Shown here piece after piece: positions 25,883 to 34,148 of a stretch of 64,000 nucleotides of DNA. The notes under the pieces are model-generated. The model saw only the letters and a list, made by a program, of their open reading frames with translations. It had not been told where the DNA came from and made no database searches. Both the position numbers and the translations under genes were made by a program. The DNA is from Candidatus Babeliales bacterium (GTDB lineage: Bacteria > Babelota > Babeliae > Babelales > Chromulinivoraceae). The DNA is taken from contig JAGOSF010000004.1 of assembly GCA_018062405.1 (NCBI GenBank), positions 1-64,000 on the forward strand. The letters run 5' to 3'. Each line of letters begins with the position of its first letter. The first letter of the stretch is position 1.

Positions 25883-28537
25883 ATGAATTCGCCAAAAAAT
25901 CCTGATGCAATTTTAAAAAAAGGTATTAATCCAATCCTCATTGAGGAAGAGTTAAAATCATCTTTTCTTGACTATGCAATGTCAGTCGTTGTTAGTCGTG
26001 CGATTCCAGATGTGCGAGACGGTCTTAAACCTGTTCACAGAAGAATTTTATACACTATGCATACGCTGGGTTTCATTCATAGTAAACCATACCACAAATC
26101 CGTAAGGGTTGTTGGTGAAGTGCTTGGTAAATTCCATCCACATGGCGATCAGGCTGTGTATGGCACGATGGTTGGTCTTGTGCAAGAATTTGCAAAACGA
26201 TATCCACTTTTAGATGGTCAAGGTAACTGGGGTTCTGTTGATGGTGATAATGCTGCGGCTATGCGTTATACCGAAGTTCGTATGGAAAAAATTACACAAG
26301 AGATGCTTGCAGATCTTGGGAAAGAAACTGTTGATTTTGTTCCAACATTCGATGAATCAAACGTTGAGCCAACATTGTTACCTGCTCGATTTCCACAACT
26401 TTTAATTAACGGTACATCGGGTATTGCTGTAGGTATGGCAACATCGATTCCACCTCATAATTTGTCAGAAGTGTTAACTGGTTGTTTGGCATTACTTGCA
26501 GATCCTTCTATTTCTGATCAAGACCTTTTCGATATGATTCCAGGGCCAGATTTTCCAACAGGCGGTATCATTTGTGGTCGTGCTGGAATTATTCGAGCAT
26601 ATCAAACTGGGCGTGGAAGTTTAATTTTACGTGCAGTTGTTGCAGAAGAAGAAACGAAAAAGGGAACAGCGTTAGTTGTGACTGAATTGCCGTATCAAGT
26701 TAATAAATCTGAACTTATTATTAAAATTGCAGATTTAGTTAAAAACAAGATAGTTGAAGGTATTTCAAATATTCGTGATGAATCTGACAAACGTGGTATG
26801 CGTCTTGTTATAGAATTAAAACGAGGCGAAATTCCAAGTGTTACTTTAAATCAACTCTATAAATATACACAATTACAAACATCAGTTTCATTTTTGATGT
26901 TAGCTTTACTTGATAATAGACCAATTGTTTTCTCGTTGCGTAGACAATTGTTAGAATTTTTAACGCATCGACGTCAAGTTATTTATAAACGTACCGATTA
27001 CGACCTGAAAAAAGCTTTAGCTCGTGAACATATTTTAACAGGTTTAATTATTGCGCTTGATAATATTGACGAAGTTATTGTTATCATTAAAAAATCTGCA
27101 TCAGCATCTGAAGCAATGGAAGCATTGCATGCAAAATTCATGTTGACTGAAGAGCAATCAAAAGCGATTTTAGAAATGCGCTTACAAAGATTGACTGGTC
27201 TTGAGCAAGATAAAATTCGTCAAGATATTAAAGATTTAAAAAATCAGATTTCAGGTTTACAATTAATTTTACATGATCCTTCAGTGTTAGATCGTGAAAT
27301 TAAAAGCGAGTTAGAAGAGATTAAAGATGCTTATGGCGATAAACGTCGTAGTCGCATTGAAGGTCCAATTGATGCGTTATCAGATTTAGATTTAGTTCCA
27401 GAAGAAGATATCGTGGTAACATTGACCAAAAAAGGTTATATCAAACGAGTTTTACTGCACACCTATGAATTACAACATCGTGGCGGTAAAGGTAAAATGG
27501 GTATGGCTTCGTTGGATGATTCAGATGATATTATTCAAGATATCTTTGTGACAACAACGCATGGTGATTTATTATTCTTCACCAACTTTGGTCGTGTGTA
27601 TTGCATGAAAGCGTACGAAATTCCAGAAGGTTCACGAATTGCAAAAGGTCGTGCAATTGTAAACTTATTGCCGTTGATCGAAGGCGAATTTGTTGTAAAA
27701 TTATTAAACTCATTTGAATTACATGATAAATTTGTTGTGATGTTAACTCGCAATGGCGTTATTAAACGTACAAGCGGTGCGTCATTTGTTAAAATTCGTT
27801 GTACAGGTATTCGTGCAGCTGCATTACGAGAAGGTGATGAACTTATTTTCTGTGCGGTTAGTTCTGGTAAAGATACTATTGTTATTGCAACGCAAAAAGG
27901 TCAGGGTATTCGGTTTAAAGAAGAAGAAGTTCGTTGCATGGGCAGACAAGCTGCCGGTGTTCGTGGGATTCGCTTAAAAGCAAATGATTTAGTTGTTGGT
28001 ATGGAAATTGCATCAGGTGATGAAGATCTATTGTTTGCAACAAATCGTGGATTTGGTAAACGTACTCGAATTCAAGATTTCCGTATTGCTCACCGTGGTG
28101 GTGTTGGGGTCAGAACGATTCCGACAGGCAAACGAAATGGCGATGTAGTTGGTATTGTTCGTGTATCAGATGATTCACAAATTTTATTGATTGATAAAGC
28201 TGGTAAAATTATTCGAATTTCTCCGACAGAAATTAGAACTATGGGCCGTCAAGCACAAGGTGTTCGCTTAATTCGTTTAGATGACAAGCAAGAGTTATCA
28301 TCAGTAGTGGCGTTCCAAGATTTTGATAGTCCAGAAGAGTTAGAAGCAAGATTGGCTTTAGCAAAAGAGCAACAAGCTGCTACAGCGCAGATGCTTTCAA
28401 GCTGCTCTGTTGGTGATGATGAATCAGAAGAGCAAGATTCTGGGGCAGATGTTGAAATTGATGAAATTGACGACATTGTTGAAGAATCTGAACAAGACTT
28501 AGAAGGTGACTTTGACGATCTTGATGAAGAAGAATAA
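25883..28537 (+). CDS. gyrA: DNA gyrase subunit A
   Basis: Type II topoisomerase subunit that cuts and rejoins DNA. The catalytic tyrosine is Y129 in AMRYTEVRM. The C-terminal beta-pinwheel carries a GyrA-box as QHRGGKG (canonical Q-R/K-R-G-G-R/K-G), supporting gyrA rather than parC. The quinolone pocket reads HPHGDQAVYG, so the residues matching E. coli S83 and D87 are Q90 and G94. The last about 50 residues are an acidic tail (EESEQDLEGDFDDLDEEE). Length 884 is normal. It is followed by a hairpin terminator. Confidence 0.96.
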   Translation: MNSPKNPDAILKKGINPILIEEELKSSFLDYAMSVVVSRAIPDVRDGLKPVHRRILYTMHTLGFIHSKPYHKSVRVVGEVLGKFHPHGDQAVYGTMVGLVQEFAKRYPLLDGQGNWGSVDGDNAAAMRYTEVRMEKITQEMLADLGKETVDFVPTFDESNVEPTLLPARFPQLLINGTSGIAVGMATSIPPHNLSEVLTGCLALLADPSISDQDLFDMIPGPDFPTGGIICGRAGIIRAYQTGRGSLILRAVVAEEETKKGTALVVTELPYQVNKSELIIKIADLVKNKIVEGISNIRDESDKRGMRLVIELKRGEIPSVTLNQLYKYTQLQTSVSFLMLALLDNRPIVFSLRRQLLEFLTHRRQVIYKRTDYDLKKALAREHILTGLIIALDNIDEVIVIIKKSASASEAMEALHAKFMLTEEQSKAILEMRLQRLTGLEQDKIRQDIKDLKNQISGLQLILHDPSVLDREIKSELEEIKDAYGDKRRSRIEGPIDALSDLDLVPEEDIVVTLTKKGYIKRVLLHTYELQHRGGKGKMGMASLDDSDDIIQDIFVTTTHGDLLFFTNFGRVYCMKAYEIPEGSRIAKGRAIVNLLPLIEGEFVVKLLNSFELHDKFVVMLTRNGVIKRTSGASFVKIRCTGIRAAALREGDELIFCAVSSGKDTIVIATQKGQGIRFKEEEVRCMGRQAAGVRGIRLKANDLVVGMEIASGDEDLLFATNRGFGKRTRIQDFRIAHRGGVGVRTIPTGKRNGDVVGIVRVSDDSQILLIDKAGKIIRISPTEIRTMGRQAQGVRLIRLDDKQELSSVVAFQDFDSPEELEARLALAKEQQAATAQMLSSCSVGDDESEEQDSGADVEIDEIDDIVEESEQDLEGDFDDLDEEE

Positions 28538-28560
28538 AACTTATTTATAAGATAAAAATT

Positions 28561-28607
28561 AAACAGGCAATTAAGGGTATAAAGTTCTTAGTTGCTTGTT
28601 TTTTTAT
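28561..28607 (+). terminator. Terminator after gyrA (first of three related hairpins)
   Basis: AAACAGGCAA-T-TAAG pairs with CTTA-G-TTGCTTGTTT and is followed by a T-run. Related hairpins at 29332 and 30104 follow the two acetyltransferase genes; the C/T difference in the 3' arm keeps pairing as G-C or G-T. Confidence 0.8.
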
Positions 28608-28822
28608 TGATAGAATAAGAGCGTTTTGATAACTTATAGTATAATTCATAAAGTTACATAATAATTCTAAAAGGTTTTTTGATGATGAAAAAAATATTGT
28701 TGATGATTTGTATGTTGCAAATATCGTTGGTGTTTGCAGATAATAAAGAAAATCAAGAACCAGAAAAGATTTTTACTGTTCGTCAAGCGACTTTGAATGA
28801 TAAAGATGCTATGGTTGAAATT
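28597..28822. repeat. 226-base direct repeat, copy A (promoter plus 5' coding region)
   Basis: Identical to 29368-29593 (offset 771). It spans the end of the preceding terminator, the -10-like TATAAT (28640-28645), the ribosome-binding region and the first 48 codons of the first GNAT gene. Confidence 0.9.
28640..28645 (+). promoter_or_regulatory. Candidate -10 box of the first GNAT gene
   Basis: A consensus TATAAT, 34 bases upstream of the start codon and repeated exactly at 29411-29416 before the second copy. No matching -35 box at normal spacing is visible. Confidence 0.4.
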
Positions 28823-29305
28823 AGAAAAAAAATAGAAAATTATTTTGCTGCTTATTCTGCTGTTAATAGCGATGATGTTATTGAGCAATATGTTTCTCGA
28901 ATTTTATCTGTAGGTCTTGCGAGCGGTTTTGGATTTGTTGTTGAGTATCAAAATAGGGTAGTTGCTTATTCTATGAAAAATAGATCAATTATGGGTTCCT
29001 GTTCTCATATTTTAGATCAGCGTAATTGTTCAGTAGATCCTGATTTTAGAGATGATAAGCTTTGGGTGTTATTGATGGAACATTTATTGCAAGATATTCA
29101 AGATCATCATCCAGATATTTTACGTGTCGAAGAAGATATTTCAGAAGATCATACTCCTATTTTTGAGATGGTCCAAGAACTTGGATTTATTCAAGAAGGT
29201 CGTCGAGATAAAACATATCGAAGATCTGATGGTAGTTTTGCCGCAGAGTTATTATTTGTATGGTTCAACCCAAATTTTGATGAAAACTATAAAAAGAATA
29301 ATTGA
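28679..29305 (+). CDS. Exported GNAT-like acetyltransferase, copy A, 208 aa
   Basis: A signal peptide (MKKILLMICMLQISLVFA) precedes a GNAT-like domain: FTVRQATLNDKDAMVEIR (beta1-alpha1), GFGFVVEYQNRVVAYSM (beta2-3), CSVDPDFRDDKLWVLLMEHL (beta4-alpha3) and ELGFIQEGRRDKTYRRSDGS (beta6-7). The acetyl-CoA loop is weak: where GNATs have R/Q-x-x-G-x-G/A, this copy has DDKLWVLL without the glycine, so activity is doubtful. Export of an acetyltransferase is unusual. It is the upstream member of a tandem pair; see the copy at 29450. AAAAGG precedes the start. Confidence 0.75.
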   Translation: MMMKKILLMICMLQISLVFADNKENQEPEKIFTVRQATLNDKDAMVEIRKKIENYFAAYSAVNSDDVIEQYVSRILSVGLASGFGFVVEYQNRVVAYSMKNRSIMGSCSHILDQRNCSVDPDFRDDKLWVLLMEHLLQDIQDHHPDILRVEEDISEDHTPIFEMVQELGFIQEGRRDKTYRRSDGSFAAELLFVWFNPNFDENYKKNN

Positions 29306-29331
29306 TGAGATCATAGGTTTTGATAAAAATT

Positions 29332-29377
29332 AAACAGGCAATTAAGAGTGTAAATTTCTTAGTTGCCTGTTTTTTTA
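29332..29377 (+). terminator. Terminator after GNAT copy A
   Basis: AAACAGGCA... pairs with ...TTGCCTGTTT around a short loop and ends in a T-run; second of the three related hairpins. Confidence 0.8.
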
Positions 29378-29593
29378 TTGATAGAATAAGAGCGTTTTGA
29401 TAACTTATAGTATAATTCATAAAGTTACATAATAATTCTAAAAGGTTTTTTGATGATGAAAAAAATATTGTTGATGATTTGTATGTTGCAAATATCGTTG
29501 GTGTTTGCAGATAATAAAGAAAATCAAGAACCAGAAAAGATTTTTACTGTTCGTCAAGCGACTTTGAATGATAAAGATGCTATGGTTGAAATT
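29368..29593. repeat. 226-base direct repeat, copy B
   Basis: Exact second copy of 28597-28822, covering the promoter region and first 48 codons of the second GNAT gene. A further near-identical stretch of about 120 bases joins the 3' ends (29222-29341 against 29994-30112), differing by one A in a homopolymer. Confidence 0.9.
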
Positions 29594-30073
29594 CGAAGAA
29601 AACTTGAAAATCATTTTAGAGATATTTATGTTGTTAATCATGATGATGCTATTGAGCGCCATATAGCTCGAATTTTATCTGAAGATTATTCTCATGGGTT
29701 TGGATTTGTTGTTGAGTGTCAAAATAAAGTAGTTGGCTACTCTGTAAAAAATAAATTTACTATGGCAGCATGCCGTCATGTTTTGAGTCATCGTAATTGT
29801 GCAATAGATCCAGATTTTAAAGATGAAAAGCTTGGCCGATTACTTTTACAGCATATATTACAAGAAGTTCAATACCATCATCCAAATATTTTACGTGTTG
29901 AAGAAAATATTTCAGAAGATCGTACGCCAGTTATAGAAATGTTACAGCAGCTTGGATTTATTCAAGAAGGTTGTCGTCATAAAGCATATCGGCGATCTGA
30001 TGGTAGTTTTGCCGCAGAGTTATTATTTGTATGGTTCAACCCAAATTTTGATGAAAACTATAAAAAAGAATAA
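29450..30073 (+). CDS. Exported GNAT-like acetyltransferase, copy B, 207 aa
   Basis: Tandem paralogue of the 28679 gene. The first 49 residues and about 26 of the last 28 are identical to copy A, while the middle differs at about four in ten positions. This copy keeps a better acetyl-CoA loop (FKDEKLGRLLLQHIL, with the glycine), so it is the more likely active member. The one-base homopolymer difference makes it end YKKE rather than YKKNN. It has its own copy of the promoter and its own terminator, so each gene is probably a separate unit. Confidence 0.75.
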   Translation: MMMKKILLMICMLQISLVFADNKENQEPEKIFTVRQATLNDKDAMVEIRRKLENHFRDIYVVNHDDAIERHIARILSEDYSHGFGFVVECQNKVVGYSVKNKFTMAACRHVLSHRNCAIDPDFKDEKLGRLLLQHILQEVQYHHPNILRVEENISEDRTPVIEMLQQLGFIQEGCRHKAYRRSDGSFAAELLFVWFNPNFDENYKKE

Positions 30074-30103
30074 TTGATGAGATCATAGGTTTTGATAAAA
30101 ATT

Positions 30104-30148
30104 AAACAGGCAGTTAAGAGTATAAAATTCTTAGTTGCCTGCTTTTTT
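30104..30148 (+). terminator. Terminator after GNAT copy B
   Basis: Third related hairpin: AAACAGGCAGTTAAG pairs with CTTAGTTGCCTGC and is followed by a run of six T. Confidence 0.8.
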
Positions 30149-30242
30149 ACGTAGTTGTTGATAGAAAAAGGGAGATTTGGTAGATTGTGTTGAGTTTTGA
30201 GTTGATTGAGATATTGATTATTTTTATGAAAAAAGGAATTGG

Positions 30243-30662
30243 ATGAAAAAATCAGTGGGGATGATATTATTGTTTGTATCTTGTTCTAATCTTCAGGCTG
30301 CATTTGGTTCAAGATTGGTGAAGAATCTTGCCCTTGTCCATAACATTCAAAAAAAAAGTTTACTTCAAGGTAAGTAATTTGATATTGCTCTATTAGTTGC
30401 AAAGCTTGATCGGCGTAAATGGCCATTGCTTGATCAATCTCAATTGGAAACTATTGTGGGATCGCTTCGAGCTGGTACTTCTGATTCTAAAATTGCTCTG
30501 TATCAGGAGACAACTCAAGCAATTGTTACCGAAATTAAAAATGATATTGTTAGAATTGATTTAAAGAAAGAACTTGAACCTTATAGTCATCATTGTAATG
30601 ATAAATCATCTCTTATACGTGATTATTTATCATTAAATCAAAAAAATGAAGATAAAATTTAG
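30243..30662 (+). pseudogene. Exported-protein gene interrupted by an in-frame TAA
   Basis: The ATG at 30243 opens a signal peptide (MKKSVGMILLFVSCSNLQAA) and 44 codons that end at TAA (30375-30377). The same frame then stays open for 94 codons (FDIALLVAKLDRRKWPLLDQ onward) to TAG. GGAATTGG precedes the ATG. The simplest reading is one 139-residue exported protein broken by a single nonsense change. Alternatives are readthrough, or a re-start at a downstream TTG (30426) that would lack the leader. No family recognised. Confidence 0.65.
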
Positions 30663-30672
30663 AAGGGTTTTT

Positions 30673-31068
30673 ATGAAAAAATTATTAGTGTTATCATTAG
30701 TTTTTGCATCCGGCTTTGATCTTTCAGCAATGGTAGGTCCAGGTCCACATTCATTGAGAAAGCTTGTTAGGCTTGGTCTTCTTCGTAATCTTTGCATGCG
30801 TACGCAAAGATGTATTGGATCGCAATGTTGGCAGGATGGTGGTAATGAAAAAGATATCACTGGTAAAAATTTAGTTTATATTGAGCGTATGATTCGTGAA
30901 GGAAAGCTTGAAAGTTGGAAGATTGCAATTGATGCAGGAACAACTCGAGATGTTGTTGAAGGAATTAGAGCAAGTATGTTAAAAAAAGCTCAGGATTTAG
31001 AATTTTCAACCTCTGAAAAAAGCGAATTGCTCAAGGCGTATCATGAAATTAATGGTGCCCCTCAATAA
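30673..31068 (+). CDS. Small exported protein, 131 aa
   Basis: The ATG at 30673 follows GAAGGG and starts a standard leader (MKKLLVLSLVFASGFDLSA); the in-frame ATG at 30646 lies inside the previous gene. The mature part has a Cys cluster (NLCMRTQRCIGSQCW) and then an amphipathic helix pair. It overlaps no other gene and is 10 bases after the interrupted gene, so the two probably form one transcript. No family recognised. Confidence 0.6.
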   Translation: MKKLLVLSLVFASGFDLSAMVGPGPHSLRKLVRLGLLRNLCMRTQRCIGSQCWQDGGNEKDITGKNLVYIERMIREGKLESWKIAIDAGTTRDVVEGIRASMLKKAQDLEFSTSEKSELLKAYHEINGAPQ

Positions 31069-31125
31069 ATTTCAGAGGCTTGTAGAACTAAGTTAACAAA
31101 AAAATAAGTATAAATTTTGATTTTT

Positions 31126-31172
31126 AAAGCAGGTTTTTGAGAAATATAAAATTCTTGGAAGTCTGCTTTTTT
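31126..31172 (+). terminator. Rho-independent terminator
   Basis: AAAGCAG (31126-31132) pairs with CTGCTTT (31163-31169), with a second inner helix AGAA/TTCT, and ends in a T-run. Confidence 0.7.
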
Positions 31173-31192
31173 GTTGATGTAAATTTGTAGAA

Positions 31193-32377
31193 ATGCAGGA
31201 CTTTGTTTATAATTATTACTATGAGTTAATTTATTTCTATAAAAATTGGGCATCTGTTTTGAATAAAAACGTAATTTTACATCTCAGTCTGATTTCTGGT
31301 ATTGGGCCAGCTACGATAAAAATTATTGTAGAAAATAGTATCAGCTCGGATTTGGTAAAAATTTATAAATTTTCAATTTCTGATCTTGTTGGGATCGGGT
31401 TATCTTTTGATCGAGCTACAAAAATTGTTGAAGGGTTGAAAGATCGATCTTTGCTTGATAAAGAATTGCAATTATTAGAAAAGCATCAAATCAGTTGGTG
31501 TACGCTTGGATCACCAGAGTATTCACAGCTTTTGTCCAACATCGAACAGCCGCCTGCAGTGATCTATTATCAGGGTGCAAATTTATTTGCATCAGACAAA
31601 GCGATTGCTTTTGTGGGTTCTCGCAAGGCAGATGCTTACGCTCGTGTGGTCGTCGAAAAGCTCGTGCCAACTTTAGTTGCGCAAGATTGGGTTATTGTCA
31701 GTGGCGGGGCTGCTGGTGTTGATAGTTTTGTGCATGACAGTACGGTGCGGTCTGGTGGTAAAACAATTGTTGTGCTTGGTTCTGGTCTTTTGCATTGGTA
31801 TCCACATTCGAACACCAAACTATTTAATCAGGTGATTCATGCTGGCGGTATGATTGTTAGTTGTTTTCCGTTGCAAACGCAACCAATTCCATCAAATTTT
31901 CCGGCTCGCAACAGAATTATTGCAGGGTTGTCACAAGGAACAGTTGTTGTTCAGGCTGCGGCAAAAAGTGGCGCATTAATTACAGCAGATTTTGCATTAG
32001 AGCAAGGCAGACAAGTTTTTGCGGTTCCTGGATCAATTGAACATGGTTTGCATGATGGATGTCATAATTTGATTCAACAGGGTGCAAAGTTAGTGACGAA
32101 TGTTCAAGATATTATTATAGAATTTGGGTATGGGACAGGAGAAAAAAAGATTTTAAATGATATTCAAGAAAATATTTTTACTCAAGAAAAATTGTTGGCA
32201 GAGCCGACTGATCAAGCTGATCGGGCTATTTTAGACAGGCTTTTAGTTTCGAGGTCAACTGAAGACTTGCTCTTGCAGCTTGATTTGTCACTTGAAGACT
32301 TGATGGAAAAGCTGTTTGATCTCAGCTTACAAGGCAAAATTAGCCAAGATATAATGGGCTTGTGGAAGCGTATCTGA
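31193..32377 (+). CDS. dprA: DNA-processing protein DprA/Smf
   Basis: Loads RecA onto incoming single-stranded DNA in natural transformation. HhH-like N-terminal segment (ISGIGPATIKIIVE) then the Rossmann-type core with FVGSRKADAYAR, VSGGAAGVDSFVHDS, NFPARNRIIAGLSQG and GALITADFALEQGRQVFAVPG. The C-terminal about 60 residues look like the winged-helix DprA extension (RAILDRLLVSRSTEDLLLQL). No clear ribosome-binding site supports the ATG at 31193; a TTG at 31259 would start closer to the usual family N-terminus. No other competence gene is in the window. Confidence 0.93.
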   Translation: MQDFVYNYYYELIYFYKNWASVLNKNVILHLSLISGIGPATIKIIVENSISSDLVKIYKFSISDLVGIGLSFDRATKIVEGLKDRSLLDKELQLLEKHQISWCTLGSPEYSQLLSNIEQPPAVIYYQGANLFASDKAIAFVGSRKADAYARVVVEKLVPTLVAQDWVIVSGGAAGVDSFVHDSTVRSGGKTIVVLGSGLLHWYPHSNTKLFNQVIHAGGMIVSCFPLQTQPIPSNFPARNRIIAGLSQGTVVVQAAAKSGALITADFALEQGRQVFAVPGSIEHGLHDGCHNLIQQGAKLVTNVQDIIIEFGYGTGEKKILNDIQENIFTQEKLLAEPTDQADRAILDRLLVSRSTEDLLLQLDLSLEDLMEKLFDLSLQGKISQDIMGLWKRI

Positions 32378-32483
32378 GGTTGCTTTTTCTTGAATTATTT
32401 TATATTCTAGTAATATCTCATGAAAAATTAGGTTATATTTCAAATTTAGCGATTATTAAAAAAATTATAGAGGAATTACTTCC

Positions 32484-32762
32484 ATGGCAGTACCAAAACG
32501 GAAACACTCCAAGGCTCGCTCTCGTTCACGTTGCACACATAAAGTTGAGCACGTAACTTCTATTACGAGCTGTTTAAATTGTAACTCACCTTTAAAATCT
32601 CACCAAGCATGCGCTGAATGTGGTTTTTACAAAGGTGTTAAAGTTTTGACAACAAAAGCAGAACGTTCAGTAAAACGTGGTCAAGCGCTTCAAGTGAAAC
32701 AAGCTCGTAGCAATGCAGCTCAGCAAGATCAGTCTGTGCAAGCAGCTCCAATGAATAGCTAA
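32484..32762 (+). CDS. rpmF: Ribosomal protein L32
   Basis: Large-subunit protein. The signature start MAVPKRKHSKARSRSR is followed by a zinc-ribbon with two Cys pairs (CLNC and CAECGFYKG). The last about 30 residues are a Gln/Ala-rich extension beyond the usual 57-60 residue protein. AGAGGA lies about 10 bases before the ATG. No rpmF-plsX-fab cluster is present here. Confidence 0.93.
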   Translation: MAVPKRKHSKARSRSRCTHKVEHVTSITSCLNCNSPLKSHQACAECGFYKGVKVLTTKAERSVKRGQALQVKQARSNAAQQDQSVQAAPMNS

Positions 32763-33120
32763 AAAGAGTTTTATTCAATTTTGGATAGCTATATAAAAGT
32801 TATAAAAAGAAAGGCGATATGTAAGTATCGTCTTTCTTTTTATTTTCGATGAAATTTTTATAAAATATGAGAACAGTGGGGTTAATGCAACTTTTCAAAA
32901 GCGATTTGTGGGTGTTACCACTCATTTTTATGAGATGAAGTGATAGCGTAATCGTAGGCTGTATGAGTTATCTTAAAAAAGTTTTATCTATAGATCTTGA
33001 AATTTTGCGGATATATGCTACTTTTGAGTAAATTTCGAAGGAAATTTTCGGATACAATAATTGATTATAAGTTTATGTAATTCAACAGAATGTACTCAAT
33101 ATAAAAATAGGATAGTTTTC
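32763..33120. other. 358-base intergenic region
   Basis: Begins with the rpmF terminator (32806-32842). The rest is AT-rich and holds the likely promoter for the 33121 gene, but no box is clear. I see no gene or RNA. Confidence 0.4.
32806..32842 (+). terminator. Rho-independent terminator of rpmF
   Basis: AAAGAAAGGCGATA (32806-32819) pairs with TATCGTCTTTCTTT (32826-32839), one mismatch, and ends in a T-run. Confidence 0.85.
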
Positions 33121-33867
33121 ATGAATTTATATACACAGATTCACCAATCAGTTCAAGCTCATTGTGGAAAATTTTTAGAATGTAGCAAAAAACCGTACAT
33201 GAAAGAGTCGTTTTTTGTTGTCGCTGCCTTAGTTATTATGGCTGGTGGCTATACAGCTTTTGGTTGGTATCAAAAACGACAAAATATTCAGGCTTTTGCG
33301 GGACTTATGGAAATTTCTAAGTCATATGAAGAGGCTTCAAATAAAGCTCGTCAGTTAAAAGATAAACCAGCAGATCAGCAAGATGAAAATCCTTGGGAAG
33401 ATACACAGTTATTACTCGAAGCGCTTATATCAGCACATTCTGGTTCTTCATTGGCACCTTTCTTTGTCATCTATCAAGCGCAAGTTGCAATAGAGGCAGA
33501 AGGTAATTATGATAAAGCTTGCCAATTAATGGAACAGGGCGTTGCTCGTTTATCAAAAAAATCAGTGTATTATGATATGTTTAATTTGAAACGTTTAAAA
33601 ATGTTGCTTGATAGTCCGATGGAAACAACTCGTGCTGCAGCATTAAAAGAAGTAAAAGCGATCGCTCATCATAAAGAAAATTATTATGCACAAGAAGCTT
33701 TGTTTACTGTAGCTGCTTATGAAGCTTATTATGGTAATATGGAAGCTGCAATTGATGCATGGAAAAAGTTAGCAGAAGAAGGTCAGTCTGAAAAAGCTTT
33801 AGTGAGTTCTCCTTGGGTGAGCCAGGCGCAAGAAAAATTAAAATCTTTAAATATTTCTATTGAATAA
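33121..33867 (+). CDS. Membrane-anchored TPR-like protein, 248 aa
   Basis: The ATG at 33121 follows AGGATA; the earlier TTG adds an unlikely leader. One transmembrane segment (FFVVAALVIMAGGYTAFGWY, about residues 31-50) is followed by a soluble helical domain with TPR-like pairs (APFFVIYQAQVAIEAEGNYD, YYAQEALFTVAAYEAYYGNM, AIDAWKKLAEEG). The plan matches YfgM-type proteins (TM helix plus TPR_21-like domain), which act as periplasmic assembly helpers next to the Sec machinery. Assignment by plan rather than by detailed sequence. Confidence 0.65.
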   Translation: MNLYTQIHQSVQAHCGKFLECSKKPYMKESFFVVAALVIMAGGYTAFGWYQKRQNIQAFAGLMEISKSYEEASNKARQLKDKPADQQDENPWEDTQLLLEALISAHSGSSLAPFFVIYQAQVAIEAEGNYDKACQLMEQGVARLSKKSVYYDMFNLKRLKMLLDSPMETTRAAALKEVKAIAHHKENYYAQEALFTVAAYEAYYGNMEAAIDAWKKLAEEGQSEKALVSSPWVSQAQEKLKSLNISIE

Positions 33868-33911
33868 TAGATAATATCTAGAAAGTTTTTGATTATATAC
33901 GTTGAAAATAG

Positions 33912-33939
33912 CCGGTATTTTTCTTACGGAAAATACCGG
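33912..33939. other. Perfect hairpin in the gltX upstream region
   Basis: CCGGTATTTT (33912-33921) pairs exactly with AAAATACCGG (33930-33939), extended by T-G and C-G to a TTAC loop. No T-tract follows directly. Confidence 0.6.
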
Positions 33940-33945
33940 AAAAGT

Positions 33946-33977
33946 GAGTTGGGAGGTTTCCCATGCTCATTTTTTTT
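33946..33977 (+). terminator. Candidate terminator
   Basis: GAG..GGGA pairs with TCCC..CTC, followed by a run of eight T. With the preceding hairpin it probably ends the TPR-protein transcript. Confidence 0.55.
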
Positions 33978-34052
33978 AAATAAAGTATTTGGTAGAATTT
34001 GTATTAAAAAATGAAGCAAGTTTTGAGGCATGAAACTAGATTAAAATAAAAA

Positions 34053-34125
34053 AGCGGTGATAAGGCCGCGCTCGGCCTGTCTGTTGCCCTGAGTTTCCAA
34101 AGAAAACGTAGGGTAGATATCGACA
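34053..34125 (+). ncRNA. GC-rich structured leader upstream of gltX (unknown)
   Basis: A GC-rich island in AT-rich DNA with a perfect hairpin AGGCCG-CGCT-CGGCCT (34063-34078) and a second stem CCCT-GA-GTTT / AAAC-GT-AGGG (34087-34113) containing a symmetrical 2x2 internal loop. It ends about 24 bases before gltX. It lacks the features of a T-box, tRNA, SRP RNA, RNase P RNA or tmRNA that I can check by eye. It may be a leader element or an unrecognised small RNA. Confidence 0.35.
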
Positions 34126-34148
34126 TTTTGAATTAAAGAAAGCATGTG

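Noticed and set aside
30375..30377. Recoding (selenocysteine or other) at the in-frame stop
   Set aside because: The codon is TAA, not TGA, no SECIS-like or pseudoknot structure is evident, and a simple nonsense mutation explains it.
33868..34148. T-box riboswitch before gltX
   Set aside because: I see no conserved T-box sequence or antiterminator arrangement; only two unrelated hairpins and an upstream terminator.
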